Part shown: one piece after another, positions 44,577 through 56,837 of the stretch
How the letters are laid out: every line of letters starts with the position of its first letter
Numbering within the stretch: position 1 is the stretch's first letter
Assembly (NCBI GenBank): GCA_025890175.1
Contig: JANPYM010000009.1
Location: forward strand, 951,650-1,015,649
Reading direction: 5' to 3'
From: Ciborinia camelliae
Taxonomy: Eukaryota > Ascomycota > Leotiomycetes > Helotiales > Sclerotiniaceae
Length of the DNA stretch: 64,000 nt
The notes under the pieces: model-generated
What the model saw: only the letters and a program-made list of their open reading frames with translations
Told to the model about the DNA's origin: nothing
Database searches by the model: none
Position numbers and translations under genes: made by a program

Positions 44577-45905
44577 TTAAATTTTATACTGCACCCATAC
44601 CACCTTGTTATCATCTTGTCCATACTGATGATTCCGGTTGACAAAACCGACGGCCGGTGCGATAAAACCTGGTCTTACTTTTAGTAGCACCTCAGCGCCA
44701 GCTTTCTGAACCGCAGGTCTCTCTGGAAAACCCATCTCGCTTGGTGATTTCTTTGCAGCTTTGGCTTGACTGCGCTCAGACTGTGAGTAACAATCGTCTT
44801 TCCAGACTCCGCACACAATACTCGTATCCGATCCGATTCTGACTGATAGCTTTGGTTGGTCCCCGGGAGCACATGAGGCGTTCCAGATGAGAAATACATT
44901 CTTCAGGAAGGTGTCTCGATTAATACCAGCTTCTTTTTGTGTTAGTACGATGAGGTTGTTGACTCCTGCTGATAAGGCCACGATGTCTGCATTGGTTAAT
45001 TCTGCAGTTTGACGGAGAACAAATCTTCCCAAAGTTGCATCTAAAGCCGAGTTCTTGTCTCTGTTCATGGCCCGAGTTATCATTCCCTGATCTAAGATAA
45101 GCTCTGGGGTAGCTCTAAGTTCTTCGCTTGGTAGGATATCGTCGTTGCGTTGTACAGTGATAGAGTTCTTTGGTAGTGGTTCCCTCTGCTTGCCTCTCAT
45201 TTGCTGCACATATTGCTCGTACGTCACAGCACGTCTGCTTCTGAGGAATGCTATCAGCGCCATATCCTGTCCAAATACATTATCATAATCGATTTCGGGA
45301 GTTGTATCGCTGTATCTGCCAATGGAAAAAGCATATGCAACGGCACGTCGGTGTGTTGAGTTGCTCGGGTCGATCTCCATCCAAACTACTTTTCCCTTGT
45401 GCTCTTTCTTGATCTTTGAGCGGACCATGGCTTGGTTGATCTCGTCGAACGGGCTCAGATATTGGACAGTCTCCTCGCTCAGTTCTCCCCATGCTCCTGC
45501 AATACACCACAGTGTTACTTCTGGGCTAGCTTTGGCTGAAGCTTTCAGCATAACTCCAAGATGTTTTGAATTGGAGATAGACGTCATCATTCCTATACTT
45601 TGACTGTCGATTGTGGGGGATTCAGAAGAGGATTTTGCTTGAAGTTGGAAAATTCGACAACGATCTGAGATAATGTAGTACTCCTTCACAGTGATTAACG
45701 ATCAGGTTGGGAGCGGGATGGGGAATTGGGACAGGCCTAGAGGTCCATTAATCTCAAACATCACCTCAAAAGTGAGTATTGTTTCTCATAGCCTAGATCG
45801 GCATATACACTGGTCAGGAAATTTGACCGACAGTCTCAGATCGGAGATTGGGTGCCTTATGCAGAAAGAAGAATCGCATCCATTGTCCACTTTGAGGTCA
45901 CTCAT
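44577..45905 (-). pseudogene. Decayed intronless frame, possible viral nucleoprotein-like relic
   Basis: From ATG 45905 one frame runs 442 codons to a stop at 44577 and is interrupted only by two TGA codons (45788-45786 and 45704-45702). Both could derive from CGA by a CpG to TpG change. The clean part from the next ATG (45590) is 337 residues. It looks like a folded, mostly helical protein, with no low-complexity tails, signal peptide or membrane segment, and no introns in a window where most genes have them. Segments such as SRRAVTYEQYVQQM and GVNNLIVLTQKEAG match nothing cellular that I recognise. Size and style recall nucleocapsid proteins of negative-strand mycoviruses; this is a guess. 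Alternatives are a decayed orphan gene or an unknown transposon protein. Confidence 0.45.
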
Positions 45906-47541
45906 TGATACCGATCGCTCTCAAGATAATACTAATACATTTCCTCAGCCTACAAGGAAATTCAACAATGCTTATTCTTCCCCTTCTTTAGGAATGTTCT
46001 GTACTGTGATGATATTAAGAAGCCTAAAAACTTTTTTCCCTGGGTATGGTGCGGGCGATTATATATATGCAAGTGATTGAAGGAATTATTATTGCCGATT
46101 TGCATTTCGCGGATGGATAATATCACAAAGGAGTTTACTATGAGTATTAGCAGCATTTTTAGATTTGGCAATTGGTGTATGAACACTAATGCATATCTGG
46201 AAGGAGAGTTACTGATAATATGAGTGTTAACATGATCACAATATGGTTGATGTTGTGATGAAGAAGTGATTGGCTTGGAAATGTATAATAATTGATACTT
46301 GCAATTGTATTGATTGCATACAAATCGTAGAAAGCAAGTACCCAATGCCATCATAATGACAATACCGGCTTGAAGATAAACCTAAAGACCCCAATAATCC
46401 AATCCATCCAAAGAAAACAAACAAGAACACATCAGATGAAGCCAAAATGTTCCAATATATCAAGCGCATACTTTTTCGCCCATTCCTATTCTCATTCCCA
46501 TAATCCAAATCATACCCATATCATATTATATACATTTCCCAAGCGAGCTTTAACCGTACTATATAAACCCCAATAACACAAGTCTTCCCATCCAGATCGC
46601 AAAGGCGCCAAACAGGCTTGTTTGTTCAGGTCAAATGCTTTCTGGTGTGGTGGTAAAGTCGTCGCCGGAGCCAAAAAAATCCTCATCTCAGAGAGGGTTC
46701 TCCTCCCGCCCCTCGAGGGCGGCAAGGTTTTGCCATTTTTTTTGTTGCTGCTGGTATTTTTTATTCTCTTTTTGGGGGTGAAATATGGTTGTGCAATGGA
46801 GGGAAGGGAAAAGCTTTTTTTTGGATTGTTGTTGTTGGTTCGTTAAGTGAGGTGGGTCGTGGTTGATGATATTTGGACGAAGCGAGAGGATCGGATGAGA
46901 GTGACGAGCGGTGATGACGGTTGGAGGAACAAAAGACTGAAGGGTAGATTCTTCCGAAATGGGAGGCGGCGCACACTTCAAGAGCTAAATGGGTTCAAGG
47001 AGATGACGATAGCAGAGAAATCTCCACTACAATCACTATACTCTTTGAGGTCATTGTGCCCTCTGCCGAAAGGTTGAGCTTTAGGCTGTACGCATAGTGC
47101 GGATGAAACTCTCAGTTCAAGTACTTGTTGCTATTATCTAGGGATCGGAATCCCATATTTTTCGAATTTTGCGACTTTGCCGCAAAACTTCCAATGTTCC
47201 AAAAGTTCCTCCACAGTGTAGATCGTAATCCTCATCTTTTCATTGGTACTCTTGCGCCCTGTATCCTCCTCAGCTCTGGGATTCTCCACGCGTAGCTTAT
47301 CAAAACCATGCCGGTAACCATTTACAGCATGGGTTTAGTACCAATAATTGATACATTCTATACAATAACGCCCCCAAATATATGGAGCGAGGCTAGGTTG
47401 TTTAGGTTGCGCATGTGGAATCCGAACGGTTGCTGCGTAGGTGGAATCGGAGTCTTGATCGGGTTTCCAAAATTGAAGTTCTGGAGTGTTCCTTAACTTT
47501 GCCCTGGGAAGCTTGTGATACTGGCTTTTTCCATATCTCTT
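45906..47541. other. Gene-free region
   Basis: About 1.6 kb without a supportable gene. A T-rich run lies at about 46735-46775. Open frames on both strands here are under 130 codons and have random composition. No flanking repeats that would bracket the decayed frame to the left were noticed. Confidence 0.35.
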
Positions 47542-48198
47542 TCAGCATATATCAATGACCTTTTGAGCACTGAAACATTCGACCATTTCTAGAGCTCCAG
47601 CAGCCCATATCTTTAGACTTCGCTTTTTAATAAGGACAGATGGCAACCCTTTCGTAGAAGTTGAACCGAACCATTTTCTTGCCTGGCCTCTGCGTATAAG
47701 AGAAAATTCTACTTGAGTTGTCAAGCAGAAAAAACAGCATCGACTACCAGTCAAGGGAAATAAATAAGACCCATAGGTTCCACAAATATTGCAGGAGGTT
47801 GAGTTTAATACCTGAGCTATGGTTGCCACCGAGTGGATGTGAAGTAGCCCTAGTTTTGAGATGGCCTTCAAAAAGTTGCAAGCATACGATGTAATATGTA
47901 CGAAAGCAATCAAGGACTCAACAATCGTTTTACCTTGATAACTTGTTTGCCTGAACATTTCAAGGCTAGCGAAGTCGAGATACTGGAATATTTCGTGCTG
48001 TATTTCGAGTGGAAATGTATCAAAAGTTCCAGTAGACGATGCCCTTGAAGGTATAACACTTAAGATTTTCTCGACATATAGACATTTGCTGACCCTGCAA
48101 CCTCCATATAAATCGTGGGAATAAGTTCTAACAGAGAGCATCTCAATTAGGTCGCGTGCTGTTAGGTCGCGTGCTATTGCTTGTTGTTTTGCTGACAT
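47542..48198 (-). CDS. F-box protein
   Basis: An ATG-started frame of 218 residues with no visible intron. The F-box lies at about 59-95 (FDTFPLEIQHEIFQYLDFAS ... MFRQTSYQGK) with the usual LP-type start and buried hydrophobics. After it come two Cys pairs (CNIC and CFFC about 20 residues apart) that could bind a zinc ion. The N-terminus has a small repeat (IARDLTARDL), mirrored in the DNA by a duplicated GGTCGCGTGCT. Fungal F-box proteins recruit substrates to SCF ubiquitin ligases, but many small ones have no known target. The protein is shorter than most, so an upstream or downstream exon may be missing. Confidence 0.7.
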   Translation of the reverse strand: MSAKQQAIARDLTARDLIEMLSVRTYSHDLYGGCRVSKCLYVEKILSVIPSRASSTGTFDTFPLEIQHEIFQYLDFASLEMFRQTSYQGKTIVESLIAFVHITSYACNFLKAISKLGLLHIHSVATIAQVLNSTSCNICGTYGSYLFPLTGSRCCFFCLTTQVEFSLIRRGQARKWFGSTSTKGLPSVLIKKRSLKIWAAGALEMVECFSAQKVIDIC

Positions 48199-48436
48199 AG
48201 GCGGGTGCAAGACAGACAGTTTGCTGACGCTATGGTTGTTGTATTTTTATTAAGATTTTGAGTCTAGGTGTAGCTGCAGAGACGCAAGGTCACAGTGAAC
48301 TTGAGGGCTGCATTGTCTTTCTCAATGTTACAAAATTATGATATTAGATTCTTTTCTTTCATCCTAGATTCATCTTCAAGAACAAAGCTCCCAGAATGGA
48401 ATCCGCATTTGCCTCTACTACCGCCTCTATTAGCCC

Positions 48437-51400
48437 CTACATTAAACTGGTTCTCCCGCCAACCTCTGTCCCTCCCTGTCCATTCGGCATATCTCCACTT
48501 CTTCCAACCACAAACTCCCTATAAATTCCCTGTAATCTCCTTCTCTCATCCACACTGATACTTGGTCTTGTACCCTCCAAGCTCTTCACTAGATGTTTCC
48601 AGAGAATAGTAACTTCCTGCTGACTTTTTACTTCCTTCTGTTCTCCCCTCTCATCACCTGAAACATCAATACCCTTTGCTCTCAACTTCTCCCTCTTCTT
48701 TGCCTTTTTGATCTCTTCCAATTTGGCGGTAATAGTAGCCTTCTCGGCAAGTTGTTTGGAACGGTTATTACCAGCCTTTGCACGTGTCTCAGCTTCTGCT
48801 CGATCCTCATCTTCACCGTAGCGAAACTGTACAAAATTCCGATGTCCGCTAGATGCGCCATTTGTTTTAGCACTATTGCGTTTGCCACCGACTTCAATTT
48901 GCTCATGATCACCAAGTACGTCGTGAATGGCTTCAAGTTGCGCGTTGGATATCAGAGCTTGGAGATCTGCTCCAGAGTAGCCCTCAGTCCGACGGGCAAT
49001 CTCAAAGAGCCCTCCTTCGGGACTATCTCGAACTTCTTCGGATAATTTGAGTTTTTTACCTAGCGCTTTGAGGATATCAAAACGATCTTCCAGATTTGGA
49101 AGATCACATATCAGAGACTTGTCCAAACGACCCGGACGAAGTAATGCAGGGTCAATCAGATCTGGCCTTGAAGTAGCTGCAAGAACGTAGACTCCAGATA
49201 GACCTTCAGCACCATCCATCTGTGTCAACAATTGATTGACTACTCGATCAGTTACACCAGTGGAGTCATGACCACGTTTGGGGGCTATAGAATCGAATTC
49301 ATCGAAGAATAATACGCAAGGTCTAGCGGCTTCGGCTCGTTCGAAGAGATCGCGAATGGACTTTTCAGAAGCACCGATATATTTATTGAGAATTTCGGGT
49401 CCTTTAACACTTATGAAGTTCAGACCGCATTCTCCAGCAACTGCACTTGCAAGGAGGGTTTTGCCACAACCTGGAAATCCATACAAGAGAAGCCCCGATC
49501 GTAATCGCAATGGGCACTGTGCAAAAATGGGCGCATATGTAGTAGGGTATTGTAATGTCTCAAGTAAAATCTTTCGGGTCTCGTACAATCCTCCGATCGA
49601 GTCAAAAGTCGTAGTGGAAGTTTGAAGGGTGACATTTCTAAGCGAAGCTGGTGTGAATCCTTTCAGAGCACTGTCAAAGTCTTCTCTAGTGAGACGAATA
49701 GAACCACTATCGGCATTTTTCGGCGAGGCCGAGACTGTGCGAATCATTGCTTCACTTCTAGCTCGTGCTACCAGAAGGACGAGGTCTCCGGGCATGTAAC
49801 CATCGCTTTCACCTGCCAGGTCTAAGAAATCAAGATCCTGGTCAATTATGTAACCATCTCCTTCCAGTCTTGTTGAACTTTCCATACTTGGACCATCCAT
49901 CCAATCACCATCATTATCTCTTTCGCTATTATCTGCGGTGCTTGGGCGGCTGCCGGATACCACTGGTTTCTTGACAATTTCTGAGATGGCATTTTGCATT
50001 GCAACCATTTCCATAACTCGCCTACGGCCTTCTTTATTTGGAGCTTTTAATGCGATAATTTCTCGCACGACGTGACCACCGATGATAACATTGTGAAGTG
50101 ACTCTTTTGCTTGAGCGGTTGCAAGTAGAACAACGCCGCTATCTCGGACCAAGTATTTTCTGGCAAGTGCAACCATCGCCTCACTAATGTTCCGGCTTCG
50201 AGCATTGTCATTGCCTACTTCAAGCTCTGTCTCTGCAGGGCACAGCTTGTCAAGATCATCCAATATCACGATAGACTTTCCGCCAATCCTTGCACCCCAT
50301 GAGGCACCCATAAAAATTCGATTAAATGTTTCACGTATAGTTGAGACACGTGCCTCATCCGTAACAAGTTTCCGGCATGAAAAGTAAGTGGTATGGAAAA
50401 AACGATCCTGCCGTAACCGATGTGCTAATAACTGCGCCACTGATGTCTTACCGGCTCCCAATGCACCAGTGAGTAATACCGAAGACATGTGTGAAAGATG
50501 TGTCTGCAGTTGTTCTATGAGATTGTCGATGCCCACGAGAACTGGAGCTTGTGCACCAATACCATCGATTGTGTTTGTCGCAAGGGCTATGGGTCGTGGA
50601 ATAGCCGCTTGAACCTCAAGATTGAATTTTCTTTCAGAACCAAGGAACCAATTGCAAGGTTGTTTTCCGGATTCCGGTTGTGCTTGCTCCAGACGAAGCA
50701 TCCCGCCTTCCCAACCTGATTTGAGGTGTTCAGATCCTGGAGGTTTGCCGAGTATCAAACCATCAGTCAATGGTCCCTCAAGAATGCCATTGTTCAAACC
50801 ATTCTTGCTATACATTTTCGTGATCGATTTCGCAGCTTCTTCACGTTCGGCTTTCGATTCCCCGCCAAATTTAAGACCTTCGCTTGCCTTTCCTGTACTA
50901 GATGAATAGGGGAATATCTTGATGTGTGGAACACCAGATTTAGAAGATGGTGAAAAAGTTGGTTTCGAAGCTTGGAGTGGAGCTGGCTCAAGACTTACCA
51001 CACCTCCGACCATGTTCTCGCACCCCATGGAGGCACAAAGTGAACTTGATAGAGCCACATGCATGCCATCTGGTGGATCATCCCATGCCATTAATCTAGC
51101 TACCACCTTTGATGCAGGTTTCCCAGCAACCCCGGTATTTTCATTTTCTTGTTGTTGTCGTTGTGGGTCAATCGGTTCTTGTAAACTTTCAGGCTTAATG
51201 ACCATAACGGAGACCCAAGTAATCCCTTTCAACGGCTCGGACATAAGTAGATCTCCATCAACCCAGACTTTCAATGCTCCATCATCTAAATCTTTCTCGT
51301 CTTCAAACCACTCCCCGCAAATTGTCCTGTCAAGTCCTCTGAAAAACATAGCCGGCCTCGATTCTCCACTTCGTCCACTCTTCCGACGTACTGTACTAGA

Positions 51401-52225
51401 AACACTTCGCCCGCCAACGCTCTTTCTTGAAGATACACTCTTATTTTCGCCCGAGATTCGTGATGGTCTGGATCTTGTTTTCGGAGCCACAATAACCTCC
51501 GCATCGGGTGCTAATTTCATGAAAGCAGAATTTGAAGGCGGGGCAGGAAGGAGGGACGTGACTATAATATTCGCAGCCGAGGTTGGTGAAAGATGTAATG
51601 TAAGAGGATGGGACGGGGCCGATAGCCCATGGGGCGAAGTAAAACTTGGATTTGGCAATGCGCGGATTTGATTTATGAAATTGAGCTCGAGGAAGGTGGC
51701 ATGTAATTCTATAATTTCCCAATCTTCGGGCGTTAAAGGTTCAATATTGATTGTATGGGCGACAGGAGGATCAACATGTATGCTGGCTGTAACTTTTTGT
51801 CCATCTGATATCCCCAATGTTCGCGCAAAAGTTGCATCTATCTCCACAAGCGGAACTTCTTGCTCTCTGCTTGATCCCCTAGCTCCACTTATACCATCTC
51901 TTCCAACGATTGGTGCAAGCTTGCGCTTGCTTTGCATACCTGTCCATCCTACGAAGATGGATCGTTGAGTTGGCGCGCCATTCGTTTGATTCGAGCCTTG
52001 CGGGGGTGGAATTCGGTAGTGTAATTCTATAATTACATTCTGTGCAAGCTGGAAGATGTGAGAAACTATTCATCGGGTTGATTTTGGGTTGTGACTTACA
52101 GCATTGATGTTAACCAGCAATGAAGATAGTGATAAAGGCAAGTTAACCAAGCAATTCTTTAGGTGAATCAACGATATTTCTGCAATTATAGCTTGACTAC
52201 CACGTCCCTTTGGATTTGAAGACAT
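48437..52225 (-). CDS. PEX1: Peroxisomal AAA ATPase Pex1
   Basis: Exon 1 (52225-52100) and exon 2 (52039-48437) join across a 60-base intron to give 1,242 residues. An N-terminal Pex1 domain (about 1-230) holds LTPEDWEIIELHATFLE. The degenerate first ATPase module has Walker A GALGAGKTS (about residue 570) and ILDDLDKLC. The second, canonical module has GFPGCGKTLLASAVAGE (about 900), VLFFDEFDSIAPKRG (about 955), and the SRH region DPALLRPGRLDKSL. A charged linker and short tail end the protein. Pex1 with Pex6 forms the hexamer that extracts ubiquitinated Pex5 and Pex20-type receptors from the peroxisome membrane. It shares a 496-base promoter region with MCM7. Confidence 0.97.
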
Positions 52226-52721
52226 AATTAAAATTATAATAGATGTAAATCAGTATGTCGAAATGAGCGACAAAAATACAGGAGGAAGCAAGCTTCCAAG
52301 CGGTTAAAATACGAGAAGCGATTCACTTGACCGTCCCAAGTTCACCTCACCTCGGTATGTAGATTTAGACTGGGGCGCATTAGTCTATCTGCGCCACACT
52401 TTGAGATCTAAAAGCCACACAAGCAGCCACAAACACGAAAATTCGCGAACCGTTGACAGGGGGATTGAACTTTACTTTTACCAGCGCGTCAATTTCAATT
52501 TCAATTTAGAGATTTGATTTGAGGTCCAAGTTCCGAAGTTCCTCAGTTCAACCTCATAAATCTTTGCGCCATCAGCCCCTCCACAACAACTCTTGCAATC
52601 CCGCCTTTCCATTCTCTCTCTTCTGCCCGGCCACATTGTCCTTCTATAGAAGTCACTCTTTGCGCAAAGTTTTATCCAATCTATCAAATTCTTTTAGGAG
52701 TATTCAGGGGTTCTGCGCAAG
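52226..52721. promoter_or_regulatory. Shared divergent promoter of PEX1 and MCM7
   Basis: The 496 bases between the two starts include TTTGCGCC near 52565 and the 12-base palindrome CTTTGCGCAAAG at 52658-52669, both resembling E2F/DP-type TTTSSCGC sites. A further TGCGCAAG lies just before the MCM7 ATG. ATTTCAATTTCAATTT forms a short direct repeat near 52490. Cell-cycle control of MCM7 through these sites is inference. Confidence 0.45.
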
Positions 52722-55385
52722 ATGGCGCTTCTACAATACAAAGCTCCTGTCAACTATGAAGCTCATCAAGGTGGGGCTTTGTTGCATATCGAGGCTTTCT
52801 ATGATACTAATACAATTTCCAGAGGCTTTCGAGGACTTTCTATCGAATTTCAAAACTTCTCCGACTGCGAACATCACCCATGCCCTCGGCGGCATGAACA
52901 TTGATGAGGATGATTTCAGCGACGAATATGACATGATGGATGACGATGATGACCAGAACTCAAGGAGACAAACTAGGGCTCAAGCAAAAATGCCCAAATT
53001 CAAATACCTAGAGCTACTGCAGAAGGTCGCAGATAGATACGAGGATGAAATCACAATTGAACTTGACGATTTAGCCAAAGTACATTGACCATCTCTCCAC
53101 CTATATGACATACTGACAGTTGTAGTATGACGACTTACTGGATGAAGCTGGAACCCCTCTTAATCTAGTTGCTTCAATCGAAACCAACGCAAAGCATTAT
53201 TTGGATATCTTGTCTAAGGCGGTCGACACAGTGATGCCACAACCTACAAGAGAAATCAAGTGAGCTGAAATGTAAATATACAGTAAGCTATCTGCTAATA
53301 GAATTACAGCTACAAAGATGATGTACTTGATGTTCTCATGTCGCAACGAACAGCTAGAAACAATGCCTTACGCCGTGCTGCCGCTGAGCAAAGCGACATA
53401 ACCGTTGAGCCCGAACTCTTCCCCGCCGAGCTTACAAGAAGATATACCCTGAATTTTAAACCCTTAACCGCCGCTGGAGATAATTCAAAAAAGGCTTTGG
53501 CAGTAAGACAAGTTCGTGGTGAACATCTTGGTCATCTTATTACAGTCAGGGGTATCACTACAAGAGTTTCAGATGTCAAACCGACTGTGGAAGTCAACGC
53601 ATATACTTGTGATAGATGCGGTTGTGAAATTTTCCAGCCCGTTGGATCCAAAACTTTCGGACCATTAGTCGAATGTCCTTCTCCAGATTGTACCACCAAC
53701 CAAACCAAAGGACAACTCCATCACTCCACTCGAGCCTCGAAATTTCAGCCATTTCAGGAGATTAAAATTCAGGAAATGGCCGAACAAGTTCCAGTTGGTC
53801 ACATTCCTCGAATGCTAACTGTTCTTTGCCACGGAGCTCTAGTTCGACGTATCAATCCAGGAGACGTTGTCGATATTGCAGGAATTTTCTTACCTACACC
53901 ATATACTGGTTTCAAAGCTATTAGAGCTGGTCTTCTTACCGATACATACCTGGAAGCGCAGCACGTTACTCAACACAAGAAGGCTTATGAAGATTTAACT
54001 ATTGATAGCCGAGTATTCAAACGAATCGAGCAATACAGAGCCTCTGGTCACGTTTACGAATACCTTGCTAAATCCATTGCGCCTGAAATTTACGGACATT
54101 TGGATGTGAAGAAGGCATTACTCTTATTATTGGTCGGCGGTGTTACTAAAGAGATGGGTGATGGAATGCGAATTAGAGGTGACATCAACATCTGTTTGAT
54201 GGGTGACCCGGGTGTGGCCAAATCTCAATTACTCAAGTATATCACTAAAGTGGCACCAAGAGGAGTTTATACTACTGGTCGAGGAAGCAGTGGTGTTGGT
54301 CTTACAGCAGCTGTCATGAAGGATCCAGTAACCGATGAAATGATTTTGGAAGGTGGTGCATTGGTACTGGCTGATAATGGTATCTGCTGTATCGATGAAT
54401 TCGACAAGATGGACGATACCGATCGAACTGCAATCCACGAAGTTATGGAACAACAGACGATTTCTATTTCCAAGGCCGGAATTTCTACGACGCTAAACGC
54501 CAGAACTTCCATTTTGGCAGCTGCTAATCCTTTATATGGTCGATACAACCCCAGGATATCTCCAGTCGAGAATATCAATCTTCCAGCAGCTTTACTCTCC
54601 CGTTTCGATGTACTCTTCCTGATTCTTGACACTCCTACCAGAGATAATGACGCTCTCCTCGCCCGTCACGTCACCTACGTCCACATGAACAACAAACATC
54701 CCGATACTGAAGGCGTTGTTTTCTCACCCCAAGAAGTCCGCCAATACGTTGCTCAAGCTAGATCATATCGTCCAACCGTTCCAACGAGCGTCTCCGAGTA
54801 TATGGTAAAAGCTTACGTCAGAATGCGCGACCAACAATCTCGTGACGAGAAAAATAAGAAACAATTCGCCCATACCTCTCCTCGTACCCTCCTTGGTGTC
54901 CTCCGTCTTTCCCAAGCTCTCGCTCGTTTACGTTTCAGTGAAGAAGTCGTTCAGGATGATGTTGATGAAGCGCTTAGACTTGTCGAGGCATCGAAAGAGA
55001 GTTTGTATGCTGATCAAGATGGATATAGAAAAGATTCAAGTCCAAGCAGTAGAATTTATAACATGGTTAGAGCATTGGCTGAAGCTGGTCAATGCAGACC
55101 GGAGGAGGCGGATGATGAAGATGACGAGACTTTGGGTATGGAGTTGAGCATGAAGAAGGTCAAGGAGAGAGTCATTGCCAAGGGATTCACGGAGGATCAA
55201 TGGCGAAATGCGGTATTGGAGTACACCGATCTTGATGTAAGTTCTCGTTGGCTTTGTTTTATTCATGGAATTATTACTGACGATATCATTAGATCTGGCA
55301 AACTGCTGGTAACGGAACCAGATTGTTATTCGTCATGTCGGAAGCAGCACACATGGCAAGGGATGAAGAGTATGAAATGGAGTAA
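52722..55385 (+). CDS. MCM7: MCM7 subunit of the replicative helicase
   Basis: Exons 52722-52770, 52823-53079, 53126-53259, 53310-55236 and 55293-55385 join in frame to give 819 residues, the usual fungal length. The zinc finger has CDRCGCEIF and a later CPSPDC pair. The AAA+ core has Walker [12 protein letters not shown] (about 445), Walker B in [11 protein letters not shown], sensor [11 protein letters not shown], and the arginine-finger motif [13 protein letters not shown]. The winged-helix C-terminus ends EEYEME. The N-terminal acidic stretch [15 protein letters not shown] is typical. MCM7 is part of the MCM2-7 ring loaded at origins in G1 and activated in the CMG helicase. Intron lengths are 46-56 bases. 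Confidence 0.98.
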
Positions 55386-55527
55386 TTATATCTGATGAGA
55401 TAGATGAGATGAGATGAGACAAAATGTTTCCATGTAGTTAAGGCGTTTGTTGGATTAGGGATATTGATACGGCGTTATTGTATCACTTGTTGTGAGATAC
55501 CGTAAGAGAGGATTAGTTGAATACCTA

Positions 55528-55966
55528 CTACTTATCACGTCTTCTCTTAATATTAAAGTCGCAATCCACATAATGGCAGTCTGGTCTCGTGTGATTTTTC
55601 TCTTTCGGATCTTTACTTCTACCTCGGCAATTAAACCCAAATTTCCTCCTCATTTGACGCAGCTCGGCTTCCTCTTCAGTTATTCTAAACGAGATAATCT
55701 GTCGAGGCTCAAGTATAGCAATGATATCCTGGGAAGGAATTTGGATGTCCAAGGTCATCACGCCCGGCCTCAGATACCTCACAATACTATCTATCCAATG
55801 TCCAAATCTAAGTTCGAGAATAAAACAACCTCCCAGGCCTAAATATAAATTCAACAATCCAATGTCAGGTTTACATGTCTTATGACACTCTTCAATGTCT
55901 GTATATATATTTGACAATCAAATGATCTCTTGGTATGAACTTTGATGGCTCGATTTTATGTGCCAT
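55528..55966 (-). CDS. Possible small orphan gene, two exons
   Basis: A model with exon 1 from ATG 55966 to 55888 and exon 2 from 55838 to 55528 (49-base intron, branch-like CTGAC) gives 129 residues. It starts MAHKIEPSKFIPRDHLIVKY, has a central VMTLDIQIPSQDIIAILEP and a charged RITEEEAELRQMRRKF segment, and ends in a basic tail. The codon usage and the balance of charged and hydrophobic residues look like a real protein, but I recognise no family. The donor (GTGTCA) is weak. The gene would lie tail-to-tail with MCM7, 142 bases away. Confidence 0.35.
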
Positions 55967-56134
55967 TTTTTCTCTTCAATCTCTTCAATTTTATTGAACT
56001 TATTATTATTGTGTATCGAGCTAGTGTATGTAGAACTATTTTATAACAACAGATTTGATTGTTCAAGAAATCTTGGAACATTCAAAAATTGAATCAAAAA
56101 GGCAAATAAGAAGTCCAGAGTGCGGAAAGGTCTT

Positions 56135-56837
56135 TTATTTAGCTCTACTATGAGCAATCTGAATATGGAGAATAAATCTTCTACCACCACCTCTACCGTT
56201 GGGCGGATTTGGGCCGGGGGTGACCCCGCCACCACGACCTTCTGTGGCGACGAAGGCCACACCCCCATTCTGCAAGGAGGCAACCACTCCAGCTAAGGAA
56301 AATGGTGTTTGGACGGATTTGGGTTTCTTGGCTATATAAAATATATTAGTTAAATTTCAAAAAGAGAAAAGAAAAAAAAAGGAATTGGATTGATTACCCG
56401 GACAATTTGAGATTCTGTGGCCATCTTGGCCACAGCCCCAACACTTGATACCATCTATATAATATAAGCATAAACCTAAAATTGTAATACGAAATATAAA
56501 ACTAACTTCTGATTGGTGGCATTTTTCTTGTGCGGATTCTTGGGCCAGCACCGAAGTGCCGACAGCTGAAATAGAATCTATATCAAGTCAATACGATAAA
56601 TATATCATAAGGAAACGAAAGAAAAGTATTACACTATAGGCGGACTTGGGCTTGGTCTTATGTTGTCGCAATGAACAACGTCCAAATTTCAATGCGTCAT
56701 TTGGCTTGGGCGGTTGGTATCTGCTTGGGTAATTGTTAGTATGGACAATTATCTAGGTGTTCCAATGTGCGATTTGGATACGTACAATCTGGGTGGCAGT
56801 AGAGCCGCAGAGTCTTTTGATGAGATGGGAAATGCAT
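56135..56837 (-). CDS. Small zinc-knuckle (CCHC) protein
   Basis: Five short exons (56837-56782, 56720-56635, 56565-56507, 56443-56398, 56331-56135) join in frame to give 147 residues. The N-terminal half has a His/Cys-rich section (LYCHPDCTYQPPKPNDALKF with a following GRCSLRQHKTKPKS). A CCHC knuckle follows, CWGCGQDGHRISNC (C-x2-C-x4-H-x4-C). The C-terminal part is glycine-rich (GRGGGVTPGPNPPNGRGGG). Such knuckles bind single-stranded RNA or DNA, or proteins. The exon 3 to exon 4 join uses the acceptor ATCAAG at 56445-56444; another acceptor nearby (TATATAG) would not keep frame. Many tiny exons make the model less secure than its neighbours. Confidence 0.6.

Noticed and set aside
45691..46080. 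Plus-strand frame of 129 codons opposite the 5' end of the decayed frame
   Set aside because: It begins with GTG rather than ATG and overlaps a better-supported minus-strand frame. Composition is random.
46510..46981. Overlapping frames near 46.5-47.0 kb with Pro/Gly/Arg-rich products
   Set aside because: They arise from GC-skewed and T-rich stretches; no frame continues beyond them and no intron signals link them.
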